DNA of 28,000 nt. Source: JBGTFE01 sp036403235. GTDB lineage: Bacteria > Acidobacteriota > Blastocatellia > Pyrinomonadales > Pyrinomonadaceae. The translations under genes and the position numbers were made by a program. A model generated the notes under the pieces. The model had not been told where the DNA came from. It did not search any database and saw nothing but the letters and a program-made list of their open reading frames with translations. This document shows, one piece after another, positions 14,595 through 22,000 of this stretch. The DNA is taken from NCBI GenBank assembly GCA_036403235.1, contig DASWRI010000005.1, forward strand, positions 1 to 28,000, written 5' to 3'. The first letter of the stretch is position 1. Each line of letters begins with the position of its first letter.

Positions 14595-15929
14595 GTGAAT
14601 TCGGTTTATAAGTCATCAAAAGCTTTTTTGATTACGCTGTTGATTTTTGCTTCAACTGCGATGGCTTATGCTCCGCAGCTGGCGGGCGACTTCGGGAATG
14701 TGCAGATTCACTGGAAAACTCCGGTGATACGCATTGCGCTTTCAAACTCTCTAACCAGACAAAATCCGAATATAAGGCCGAACAGCGATGTCGCCGGCGC
14801 GATTCAAAGAAGTCTCGAAACGTGGGAAAAGGCCGCCGACATTAAATTTCAAACGAGCTGGACTGACAAACAGACGATAAGCCCGGCGGGCGTCTCCGGC
14901 GACGGCGTAAGTTTAATAACAATCGCGCAGACACCGGAAAATCTTTTGTTTTTCGCCGCCGACGCGGAAGAAGCTTCGGCGCGGACGCGCACTTTTTATA
15001 ATCGTCGCGGCTTTATAACCGAAGCCGACATCGTCTTAAATCCGTATCAACAGTTTTCGACCGACGGTTCATTCGGAACTTTTGACCTCGAATCAATTTT
15101 GACGCACGAAATCGGGCATCTGCTCGGACTCGAACATTCTTTTGTGCTCGGTGCGACGATGAACGCTTTGCAGGGAAAAAACGGCATTTATAATTTGTAT
15201 GCTTTTAGCCCGCGCACTCTGGCGGAAGACGATATCGCCGCCGTTCGAGCGATATATGGCGCAAAAAACGTCGATGATGATTGCTGCGGCGAAATCAACG
15301 GCAGACTTTCGCTTTTTAACGGTAAACCGGCAAAAGATTTTCAAGTCTGGGCTGAAGAACCGGAAACAGGCCGCGTTATTTCAGGCGTTTCAACAAATTC
15401 GGACGGAAGCTTTCGCTTTGAAGGACTGCCGGCCGGGGAATATTCGATTTACTCGCAAAAAATCGGCGATAAAGGCGAAAATTCCTTTTTGACCGAAAAT
15501 TTGGGCTCAATCGAAGTTCAGAGCGGAAAACAAATCGATTTCGTCCGCAAGCTTCAAAACAAACCCGATACTTTCAATCTCCAATACGCCGGCTTCAACG
15601 CGCAGATTGCGGCGCTGGCCGTGCCCGTTAACGCCGGAAAATCCTACACGCTTTATCTCGGCGGAAAAAACTTTGACGCGGACGAAATCAGCATCGTTTT
15701 TAACTCTCCATACATTTCCGCAGTCCCCAATTCTTTTGCCAATCACGACTACGGAACCGACGTTTCCGTCATTAGTTTCGACGTAAAAATCAGCGGCAAA
15801 ACGCCCGTCGGCGAATACGGAATTTATGTCAAAAGAAGTGGCGGAAAAGTCGAATGTTTGCCCGGAAGCCTTGTCGTCGAATCTTCAGAAAACCTAGTAA
15901 ATACCAATGTTATATTGGTAAATGAGTAA
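14595..15929 (+). CDS. Secreted matrixin-type zinc metalloprotease
   Basis: A 444-residue protein with GTG start and an AAAAAGGA ribosome site, a signal peptide ending MAYA (~25), and a metzincin domain ~30-225. The zinc motif HEIGHLLGLEH (171-181) has the three His and catalytic Glu, and the Met-turn is M189 (TMNAL). LAEDDIAAVRAIYG then closes the M10-type domain. Residues ~230-300 resemble a carboxypeptidase-regulatory-like beta domain (INGRLSLFNGKPAKDFQVWA, AGEYSIYS), and the C-terminal ~120 residues look like an IPT/Ig-like domain. There is no obvious inhibitory pro-peptide or cysteine switch. The substrate is unknown; it acts outside the cytoplasm. Confidence 0.9.
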   Translation: MNSVYKSSKAFLITLLIFASTAMAYAPQLAGDFGNVQIHWKTPVIRIALSNSLTRQNPNIRPNSDVAGAIQRSLETWEKAADIKFQTSWTDKQTISPAGVSGDGVSLITIAQTPENLLFFAADAEEASARTRTFYNRRGFITEADIVLNPYQQFSTDGSFGTFDLESILTHEIGHLLGLEHSFVLGATMNALQGKNGIYNLYAFSPRTLAEDDIAAVRAIYGAKNVDDDCCGEINGRLSLFNGKPAKDFQVWAEEPETGRVISGVSTNSDGSFRFEGLPAGEYSIYSQKIGDKGENSFLTENLGSIEVQSGKQIDFVRKLQNKPDTFNLQYAGFNAQIAALAVPVNAGKSYTLYLGGKNFDADEISIVFNSPYISAVPNSFANHDYGTDVSVISFDVKISGKTPVGEYGIYVKRSGGKVECLPGSLVVESSENLVNTNVILVNE

Positions 15930-15952
15930 TTTAACAATTTTTAATTTTGTAG

Positions 15953-15980
15953 TTGCAATTTATTTCGTCTCGTGCATAAT
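15953..15980 (+). promoter_or_regulatory. Sigma-70 promoter for candidate sRNA
   Basis: TTGCAA (15953-15958), 16-nt spacer, CATAAT (15975-15980). The -10 box matches TATAAT at 5/6. A start ~7 nt downstream falls exactly at the first hairpin, whose stem begins at 15984. Confidence 0.6.
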
Positions 15981-15983
15981 GTT

Positions 15984-16075
15984 AGATGTTCACCTCCCCG
16001 GTGAACATCTTGGTCACGAGGGGTGAGGACTTGTGACCTAGGGGCGACGGTGTGGGAGACGTCGCCCTTTAACTT
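15984..16075 (+). ncRNA. Candidate three-hairpin regulatory RNA, unknown class
   Basis: Three adjacent stem-loops are packed in ~85 nt with no coding potential. Hairpin 1: perfect 11-bp stem 15984-15994/16000-16010, five-base loop TCCCC. Hairpin 2: GGTCAC/GTGACC (16012-16017/16033-16038), 15-nt loop GAGGGGTGAGGACTT. Hairpin 3: GGGCGACG/CGTCGCCC (16042-16049/16060-16067), loop GTGTGGGAGA, followed by TTTAACTTTTT as a possible terminator. The C-rich loop can pair with GGGG of hairpin 2 or with Shine-Dalgarno sequences. It matches no riboswitch class I can name. An independent sRNA or a second leader element before the c-di-AMP riboswitch are the alternatives. Confidence 0.6.
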
Positions 16076-16139
16076 TTTAAAGAATTTCAAGCAGATGACT
16101 TAGTATTTTCCAGCTTGATTTTTGCTAACGAGAAGCGTA

Positions 16140-16275
16140 TATTTTCCTTTTTGCTGAAGTTGCTAAAGTTAAGGCAACACGGGGGAACCAATTTTCGGGG
16201 CGCAGCATTTTTGTAATGCAGAACATTCCATTGTTCAAGCCCGACAGCTAACCTCGTAAGTGTAATGGAAAAAGC
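16140..16275 (+). promoter_or_regulatory. c-di-AMP (ydaO/yuaA-type) riboswitch
   Basis: The most conserved blocks of the ydaO aptamer are visible: ACGGGGGAACCAATTTT-CGGGG (16179-16200), a variable hairpin GCAGCATTTTTGTAATGC, and CCCGACAGCTAACCTCGTAAG (16240-16260), in the same order and spacing as in known aptamers. The GTTGC/GCAAC pair (16160-16177) fits a conserved helix. It lies ~80 nt upstream of an APC-type transporter of the kind this riboswitch controls. A run of seven T at ~16329-16335 after a weak hairpin may be the expression platform, ending transcription when c-di-AMP is bound. Boundaries are approximate. Confidence 0.9.
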
Positions 16276-16352
16276 CAATGGTGCTGTAAAATCATAAAAA
16301 ACTGCAAACGCATGACTTGCGACTGTGGTTTTTTTATTTTGCAATAGAGTAT

Positions 16353-18389
16353 ATGAAAAAAGACAAGGATTCCGAGCAAAGCTGGCTCAAAAAATGGCTT
16401 TACAAAGGAATCGAAAAACCTGAAGCGCCGCACGAAAAATTAAAAAATAGTCACCATCACCAGCATTCATGGTGGAAAGTCATGTGTCTTACCGGTGTGG
16501 ATTATTTTTCGACGCTCGGTTATCAGCCCGGAATCGCTTTTCTTGCCGCCGGGGCGTTGTCGCCGATTGCGACGATGATTCTCATTCTTTTAACGCTTTT
16601 CGGCGCGCTCCCGATTTACAGCAAAGTGGCGGCCGAAAGTCCGAAAGGCGAAGGCTCGATTGCGATGCTCGAAGCGTTGCTTTCGCGCTGGAAGGGAAAG
16701 CTTTTCGTGCTCGTCCTGCTCGGCTTTGTCGCCACCGATTTTGTCATTACGATTACGCTTTCAGCCGCCGACGCGACGGCGCACGTTCTGGAAAATCCTT
16801 TTGTAAAAGACAGTCTCCATATTTTAGAACATCCGGTTATCGTGACGTTCGCTTTGATGGCGCTGCTCGGCGCGGTTTTTCTAAAGGGGTTTAAGGAAGC
16901 CATCGGCATCGCCGTTTTCCTCGTTACCGTTTATCTTTTGCTGAATCTGGTCGTCATCGGGCGCGGGCTTTACGAAGTGTTTACGCATACAGAGCTTTTG
17001 GTGAATTGGAAAGACGCGCTTTTTAGCACGAAGACGCTCATCGGAAATTTTGAGATAAAAGGCGTGCTCGCCATCGCCGCGCTTTCCCTAATCAGCTTTC
17101 CGAAGCTCGCGCTCGGTCTTTCCGGTTTTGAAACCGGCGTCGCCGTGATGCCGCTGGTAAAAAGTCCGAACCGCATCGCGAACACGCGCAAACTGTTGAT
17201 ATGTGCCGCGCTTATCATGAGCTTTATGCTTATCCTGAGCAGTTTTATCACCAGTGTTTTGATTCCCGAAAAGGAATTCTGCCCGCGCATCTCGTGCGGT
17301 GCAGAGGGAAAAGATGTGCATCCGGTTCCTCAATTTTGCGCCTGCACGGCCGGAGAAACCGCGGCGAAAATCGAGAAAGAGCCGGGCAAGGCGAACGGCC
17401 GCGCGCTGGCCTTTATCGCACACAAATTTTTCGGCGATTTATTCGGAACGTTATACGATTTGAGCACGATTTTAATCCTCTGGTTTGCCGGCGCGTCGGC
17501 GATGGCCGGACTTTTGAACATCGTTCCGCGCTATCTGCCGCGATACGGAATGGCGCCCGAATGGGCGCGCGCGACCAGGCCGCTGGTGCTTGTTTTTACC
17601 GGAATTTGTTTTGCCGTGACGTGGATTTTCGCGGCCGACGTCGATGCCCAGGGCGGCGCCTACGCGACCGGCGTTTTGGTTTTGATGAGCTCGGCGGCGA
17701 TTGCCGTGACGATTTCCGCCCGGCGCAGAAAAAGCAACTGGTTCTATGCTTTCTGCGCCATCTCGGCGGTTTTTATATACACTACGCTCGTCAATATTTA
17801 CGAGCGGCCTGACGGAATCAAGATTGCTTCGGTTTTTATTTTTGCGATTATCGCCGCTTCATTTGTCTCGCGCGCGCTGCGTTCGACCGAAATACGAATC
17901 GACAAAATCGTTCTCGACGAAAAGGCGCAGGAATTTATCGACGAAATGGCGGCGGGCGAAATCCGCATTGTCACCAACCGGCGCGAAAGAGGCGATATGG
18001 CCGAATATCGCTTTAACGAGCACGAAAAACGCACCGACAATCATATTCCATCGTCAGACCCGGTCGTCTTTTACGAAATAAATTTAAGCGACGCGTCCGA
18101 TTTTAAGGGAAAATTGAAAATTCGCGGCGTCGATATTGCCGGATACAGAATTCTGCGCACGGAAGCTCCGGCCGTCCCGAACGCGATTGCCGCATTTCTG
18201 CTTTATATGCGCGATAAAACCGGGAAAATTCCGCACGTCTATTTTGGCTGGAGCGAGGGAAATCCTTTGATTTATCTGCTTCGGTATATTTTGTTCGGCG
18301 AAGGCGATACGGCGCCGGTGACGAGAGAAATTCTGCGCCAGGCCGAGCCCGACCCGGAAAGACGCCCTAACGTTCACGTCGGCGGATAA
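16353..18389 (+). CDS. APC-superfamily permease, probable K+ uptake transporter
   Basis: A 678-residue protein. ATG at 16353 is preferred; the longer frame from 16317 runs through the riboswitch expression platform. A His-rich cytoplasmic N-terminus (NSHHHQHSWWK) precedes TGVDYFSTLGYQPGIAFLAAG and about 12 membrane helices to ~520, then a soluble C-terminal domain of ~150 residues. The motif set (ATDFVITITLSAADATAH; ILWFAGASAMAGLLNIVPRYLP; DVDAQGGAYATGVLVLMSSAA) matches the APC permeases related to KimA/KUP. The c-di-AMP riboswitch upstream supports K+ as substrate, since c-di-AMP lowers K+ uptake; amino acid transport remains possible. An outer loop (~305-335) carries four Cys (C310, C315, C329, C331), which I think is an insertion relative to common homologues. 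Confidence 0.88.
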   Translation: MKKDKDSEQSWLKKWLYKGIEKPEAPHEKLKNSHHHQHSWWKVMCLTGVDYFSTLGYQPGIAFLAAGALSPIATMILILLTLFGALPIYSKVAAESPKGEGSIAMLEALLSRWKGKLFVLVLLGFVATDFVITITLSAADATAHVLENPFVKDSLHILEHPVIVTFALMALLGAVFLKGFKEAIGIAVFLVTVYLLLNLVVIGRGLYEVFTHTELLVNWKDALFSTKTLIGNFEIKGVLAIAALSLISFPKLALGLSGFETGVAVMPLVKSPNRIANTRKLLICAALIMSFMLILSSFITSVLIPEKEFCPRISCGAEGKDVHPVPQFCACTAGETAAKIEKEPGKANGRALAFIAHKFFGDLFGTLYDLSTILILWFAGASAMAGLLNIVPRYLPRYGMAPEWARATRPLVLVFTGICFAVTWIFAADVDAQGGAYATGVLVLMSSAAIAVTISARRRKSNWFYAFCAISAVFIYTTLVNIYERPDGIKIASVFIFAIIAASFVSRALRSTEIRIDKIVLDEKAQEFIDEMAAGEIRIVTNRRERGDMAEYRFNEHEKRTDNHIPSSDPVVFYEINLSDASDFKGKLKIRGVDIAGYRILRTEAPAVPNAIAAFLLYMRDKTGKIPHVYFGWSEGNPLIYLLRYILFGEGDTAPVTREILRQAEPDPERRPNVHVGG

Positions 18390-18417
18390 AAGGTGTAAAA
18401 CTGTATAAAATTGATTT

Positions 18418-18837
18418 TTAAGAGTTTTCTTCTTCAGCGCCTTCGCTTTCGTCGCCGTTAGTGTGCAAAACTTCGGGATTCATTTCGATAAAACATGAGC
18501 GGCAGAAAACCGGCCGGCCTTGAGAAGGATAAAACGGAACAGTCGTGTGTTCGTTGCAGCGGGCACAGTAGACGGCAACTTCGATGCGCTGTTTTACTCC
18601 GGCGGCCTGCGCGGCGGCAATCGACGCTATCCGGTCGTTTTTCGCCTGCTTGCATTTACGGCAGCGTTTCGGCGGATTTCTCAAACCTTTGTCGCGAAAG
18701 AATGCCTGCTCGCCGATTGTCCATAAAAACTTATTTCCACAATCAATGCAGGAAATATGTTTATCAAACAAATCGGCATCGTCACCAAAGGTTTTTTGAT
18801 TAAATTCTTTAAGGTTATTAAACTTTATTTCAGACAC
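18418..18837 (-). CDS. Double zinc-ribbon CxxC protein
   Basis: Start set at GTG 18837 because GGGAGGG lies about 8 nt upstream; the ATG at 18921 has no such site. The 139-residue protein holds four CxxC pairs: C30/C33 and C59/C62 around FLWTIGEQAFFRDKGLRNPP, the signature of the 'probable zinc-ribbon' family, and C91/C94 and C112/C115 around TTVPFYPSQGRPVFCRSCF, a second ribbon of the CxxC-x17-CxxC kind. All Zn ligands are present. The C-terminus is acidic (DESEGAEEENS). Function unknown; nucleic-acid-linked regulation is typical speculation for such ribbons. It converges with the transporter gene, 28 nt apart. Nothing supportable lies in 18838-19090 apart from AT-rich sequence. Confidence 0.8.
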   Translation of the reverse strand: MSEIKFNNLKEFNQKTFGDDADLFDKHISCIDCGNKFLWTIGEQAFFRDKGLRNPPKRCRKCKQAKNDRIASIAAAQAAGVKQRIEVAVYCARCNEHTTVPFYPSQGRPVFCRSCFIEMNPEVLHTNGDESEGAEEENS

Positions 18838-19090
18838 CCTTGTCTCCCTCCCTTTTCTGTGCTCAACAATCAATATACTTAAATCTGCCGTGTGAAAAAC
18901 CGCCGCATATTGATTTTCCAAAATGCCAGAGGAACATTTTGCAGGAAATAGTTATTCTAAATGATTTTAGTTCTAAAAGCAGTAATCTTCAAATTTAAAG
19001 CGCTATACGAGTATCTTTCGACATTATTATTCTAAGTTTTCGATGTCAAGTTTCTATTTCAATTTTATTTAAAGTACAATCGTATCCGGG

Positions 19091-20362
19091 ATGAAAGTTT
19101 TAATAATCGGTACGGGCGGGCGCGAGCACGCGCTTTGCTGGAAATTCAACCAGAATAAGCAGATAACGAAAATTTTTTGCGCCAGCGGAAACGCCGGAAT
19201 TGGCGAAATCGCCGAATGCGTCGACATCAAACCCGATGAAATCGAGCGGCTTGCAGGCTTTGCCGAGGCGCGGCAGATTGATTTAACTTTTGTCGGCGGC
19301 GAGACTTCGCTGGCACTCGGCGTTGTCGATGAATTTGAAAAAAGAAATCTGAAAATCGTCGGCGTCAGCCAAAAAGCGGCGCGGCTTGAGGCGAGCAAAT
19401 CTTTCGCTAAAGATTTTATGCGGCGAAACTCGATTCCGACCGCAAAATACAAAACCGCACATTCCGCCCGCGAAGCCAAAGAAATTCTGCAAAGCGATTT
19501 TTTCGGCGACGCGCGCGCGCCAATCGTCGTTAAAGCCGACGGGCTTGCCGCCGGAAAAGGTGTCGTCGTCGCCGCCAACCGCGCCGAAGCCGTCCGGGCG
19601 ATTGACGAGCTGGAAAACCTCGCCGGACGCGAAGCGGCGCGGCAAATCGTGCTCGAAGAATGTCTTACCGGCCGGGAACTTTCGCTTCTCGCCTTTGCCG
19701 ACGGCGAAAATTTCGCGCTGATGCCGCCCGTTCGCGACCATAAAAGGATTTACGACGACGACCGGGGCGCGAACACGGGCGGAATGGGAACGATTTCGGA
19801 CAAAAGTCTTTTAAGCGCCGAACAAATTGAAACGATTATCGAAGAAATTATAAAACCGACGCTGAAGGGCTGTCGCGACGAAGGATTTCCGTTTCAGGGA
19901 ATTTTATTTCTCGGCCTGATGCTGACTCCGGACGGAATAAAAGTTCTCGAATACAACGTTCGTTTCGGCGACCCGGAAACACAGTCGATTCTTGTTTTGC
20001 TTGAAACCGATTTGACGGAAATCTGCGAGGCGATGCTTTCGCAGACTTTAGATAAACTTGAAATCCGCTGGCGACGTGAAAGCGCCGCCTGCGTCGTCCT
20101 CGCTTCGAAAGGCTATCCGGCAAAACCGCAGACGGGAGACGTTATCGACAATTTGGAAAAAGCGAGCCGATTAAAAGACGTCGTCGTTTTTCACGCCGGG
20201 ACTGCAAAAAACGAAGCCGGAGAGTTTATCACCGCCGGCGGAAGAGTTTTAGGCGTTACGGCGAGGGCGGAAAATCTGGACGAAGCGTTAAATCTGGCTT
20301 ATCGCGCCGTCGGCGAAATAAGCTTCGAAGGAATGCAGTATCGCCTCGATATCGGTAAATAA
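19091..20362 (+). CDS. purD: Phosphoribosylamine-glycine ligase (GARS)
   Basis: A 423-residue enzyme of normal family length. It joins glycine to 5-phosphoribosylamine using ATP, the second step of purine synthesis, in the cytoplasm. Evidence: GTGGREHAL (7-15) at the N-domain, ATP-grasp motifs PIVVKADGLAAGKGVVVA and DHKRIYDDDRGANTGGMGT, metal/ATP residues in VLEYNVRFGDPETQ, and the C-domain FHAGTAKNE...TAGGRVLGVTA. No other pur genes are near; it is a lone gene. TACAAT at 19075-19080 may be its -10 box, which would make the mRNA nearly leaderless (start at 19091); no ribosome binding site is visible, in keeping with that. Confidence 0.96.
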   Translation: MKVLIIGTGGREHALCWKFNQNKQITKIFCASGNAGIGEIAECVDIKPDEIERLAGFAEARQIDLTFVGGETSLALGVVDEFEKRNLKIVGVSQKAARLEASKSFAKDFMRRNSIPTAKYKTAHSAREAKEILQSDFFGDARAPIVVKADGLAAGKGVVVAANRAEAVRAIDELENLAGREAARQIVLEECLTGRELSLLAFADGENFALMPPVRDHKRIYDDDRGANTGGMGTISDKSLLSAEQIETIIEEIIKPTLKGCRDEGFPFQGILFLGLMLTPDGIKVLEYNVRFGDPETQSILVLLETDLTEICEAMLSQTLDKLEIRWRRESAACVVLASKGYPAKPQTGDVIDNLEKASRLKDVVVFHAGTAKNEAGEFITAGGRVLGVTARAENLDEALNLAYRAVGEISFEGMQYRLDIGK

Positions 20363-20374
20363 GTGAAAAGTGAA
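20361..20374. repeat. 7-nt iterons AAGTGAA at purD stop
   Basis: Two perfect AAGTGAA units begin inside the TAA stop codon of purD and occupy half of the 31-nt gap to the convergent gene. Confidence 0.55.
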
Positions 20375-20393
20375 GAGTAGGAGAAATTAGTTT

Positions 20394-21083
20394 TCAGTTC
20401 TTCAGAGATTCGAGATTTTTCAGAGCGCCGACGGTTATCAAAAACTGGGCGACTGCATAAGTCAGCATTATTAAAACTCCGGCAAAGGCAAACGGTTGAT
20501 AAAAACGATTGATTGCCAGAAGCGAATCAGACACGACGAATAAAGAAGTTCCGGCCACGCAGAAAATTGCGAAATCCCGGTTTTTAGCGGCAAAGGCGTG
20601 GATGCTCGTCAAAAGCATAATCGCAAGCGTCAGCGTATAAAAAGCGACGGGAATCTGTAATTTTCCGAGCTGTGGCGCGAGCAGCGCGAAAAGGGAAATC
20701 ACATACATCAAAACTGCGAAAACGGGCAAAATCTGAAGCCCTGTATCGACGCGGTTTTTTGTTCTGATTTGATAAAAATAGACGATATAAAAAAGATGCG
20801 CGGCCAGAAAACTGCCCAGACCGTAGACGAATAAGCGCGGATTTTGCTTTTCGAACAATAAAAATACGTCGCCGAGCCAGGAGCAGAAAAGCGCGAGCAT
20901 TATCAATCGTTTCTGCGAAACTAAGCTTTGCGCTTTCGCCCAGAAATAGACGAGCAAAATCAACATCAGCGAAGGCTTCGAGACGAAGCGGATTGATTCG
21001 AGATTGAAACTGATTGCCAGACACTCGATGAATAAAGCAATAAAGAAAATAATCGAAAGACTTTGATTTTTTTTCAGCAACAT
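20394..21083 (-). CDS. YhhN family membrane protein (lysoplasmalogenase-like)
   Basis: A 229-residue protein with about eight hydrophobic segments. Family landmarks: SKPSLMLILLVYFWAKA, FCSWLGDVFLLFEK (W-GD motif), FVYGLGSFLAAHLFYIVYFY (HxxY), AGTSLFVVSDSLLAINRF (SD motif). These match the YhhN/TMEM86 family; animal members hydrolyse lysoplasmalogens, and bacterial members are less well tested. Inner membrane. ATG at 21083 is preferred over an upstream in-frame TTG at 21110, though neither has a good ribosome site. Convergent with purD. Confidence 0.85.
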   Translation of the reverse strand: MLLKKNQSLSIIFFIALFIECLAISFNLESIRFVSKPSLMLILLVYFWAKAQSLVSQKRLIMLALFCSWLGDVFLLFEKQNPRLFVYGLGSFLAAHLFYIVYFYQIRTKNRVDTGLQILPVFAVLMYVISLFALLAPQLGKLQIPVAFYTLTLAIMLLTSIHAFAAKNRDFAIFCVAGTSLFVVSDSLLAINRFYQPFAFAGVLIMLTYAVAQFLITVGALKNLESLKN

Positions 21084-21152
21084 AAATTGGGAAACTATGA
21101 AAAACCCCAACTGATAATTATTTATCTAACATTTCGGTTTTCCAATGTTTTG

Positions 21153-21857
21153 TTAAGTTTTATTCGATTCGTAAAGTATGAAATTCGACGTCGTCTTGTC
21201 GAGAACCGGAAAATCGACTTTGCCGTCGTTGTTAAAGTCTGCGGCGATGTTATATTCGCCGGCCGCGAGCTGAATCGCCGGGCCGAAAGTGCCGTTGGCG
21301 TTTCCGAAACGGTAAAAATCAGTGTTGTTTTGAGCGTTTCCGGTGTAAGTTAAAAGGTCGGCGATGTTGTCGTTATTGATATCGACGACGTTTTGAATGA
21401 CCTCGTTATTGGATATCGGCGAAACTGTGAGCGGCGTAAAATTATTGCCGCCGTCGTTTCTGTAAATTAAAACCGAAGACGGATTTGAATCCAGCCAGAC
21501 GAGAATATCGTTTTTGCCGTCGTTATTAAAATCGACGATAAATAGCGGGCTGAAAGAGAAAACCGACGTTGGAAGCGAAATTTGCACGAAAGAAGAGCTG
21601 AAGCCGCCCTGACCGTCGGCCGGAATAATAATAATTTTATCGGAAATATTGTTGGTAAAGCCGTTTCCGACAATGTCCGCCAGCCCGTCTCCGGTTAAAT
21701 CCTTCGGCGGCAGATATTCCTTCAATTCCACTCGCCCGCCGAAAATTAGAGGCCTTGTGGTTTTATAATAATTTCCCTTGCATTGAGTGAAGGCGGATTT
21801 TGAAAGGAAAAAAATCAGGAGGAGAAGAAAAAACGGTTGAAAGTTTATTGTCTTCAT
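21153..21857 (-). CDS. Secreted FG-GAP/VCBS repeat protein
   Basis: A 234-residue protein with a strong signal peptide (FFLLLLIFFLSKSAFTQC; the Cys after Gln could be a lipobox-like residue but the context is not ideal). Four calcium-binding-type repeats are seen: DLTGDGLADIV, DFNNDGKNDIL, DINNDNIADLL, DFNNDGKVDF, spaced about 45-50 residues as in FG-GAP beta-propeller blades. Four blades alone do not close a seven-bladed propeller, so it may be a partial propeller or a short module. No enzyme domain. Presumed surface or periplasmic; function unknown. Confidence 0.8.
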   Translation of the reverse strand: MKTINFQPFFLLLLIFFLSKSAFTQCKGNYYKTTRPLIFGGRVELKEYLPPKDLTGDGLADIVGNGFTNNISDKIIIIPADGQGGFSSSFVQISLPTSVFSFSPLFIVDFNNDGKNDILVWLDSNPSSVLIYRNDGGNNFTPLTVSPISNNEVIQNVVDINNDNIADLLTYTGNAQNNTDFYRFGNANGTFGPAIQLAAGEYNIAADFNNDGKVDFPVLDKTTSNFILYESNKT

Positions 21858-21932
21858 AAGCAGCTTTCATTTTTTGATTTAACAAGCGGAATTCTCGCAT
21901 TTCGTTTGAAATTAATCAAATTTTTTAATAAG

Positions 21933-21961
21933 TTGATTTTAATTTTAGCTTAGAATATAAA
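21933..21961 (+). promoter_or_regulatory. Sigma-70 promoter of transporter gene
   Basis: TTGATT (21933-21938), 17-nt spacer, TATAAA (21956-21961); 4/6 and 5/6 matches with ideal spacing. Predicted start ~21968, giving a short leader of ~33 nt. No preQ1 riboswitch is recognisable in it. Confidence 0.6.
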
Positions 21962-22000
21962 GCGCTGGTAAAATTATTAATTGCAATAAAAGAGGGAAAT

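Noticed and set aside
15902..15920. TACCAAT/ATTGGTA palindrome as terminator of the matrixin gene
   Set aside because: Short stem, no T-run, and it lies within the coding sequence.
21970..22000. preQ1 riboswitch before the YhhQ-type transporter
   Set aside because: The leader is only about 30 nt and shows no preQ1 aptamer motif.
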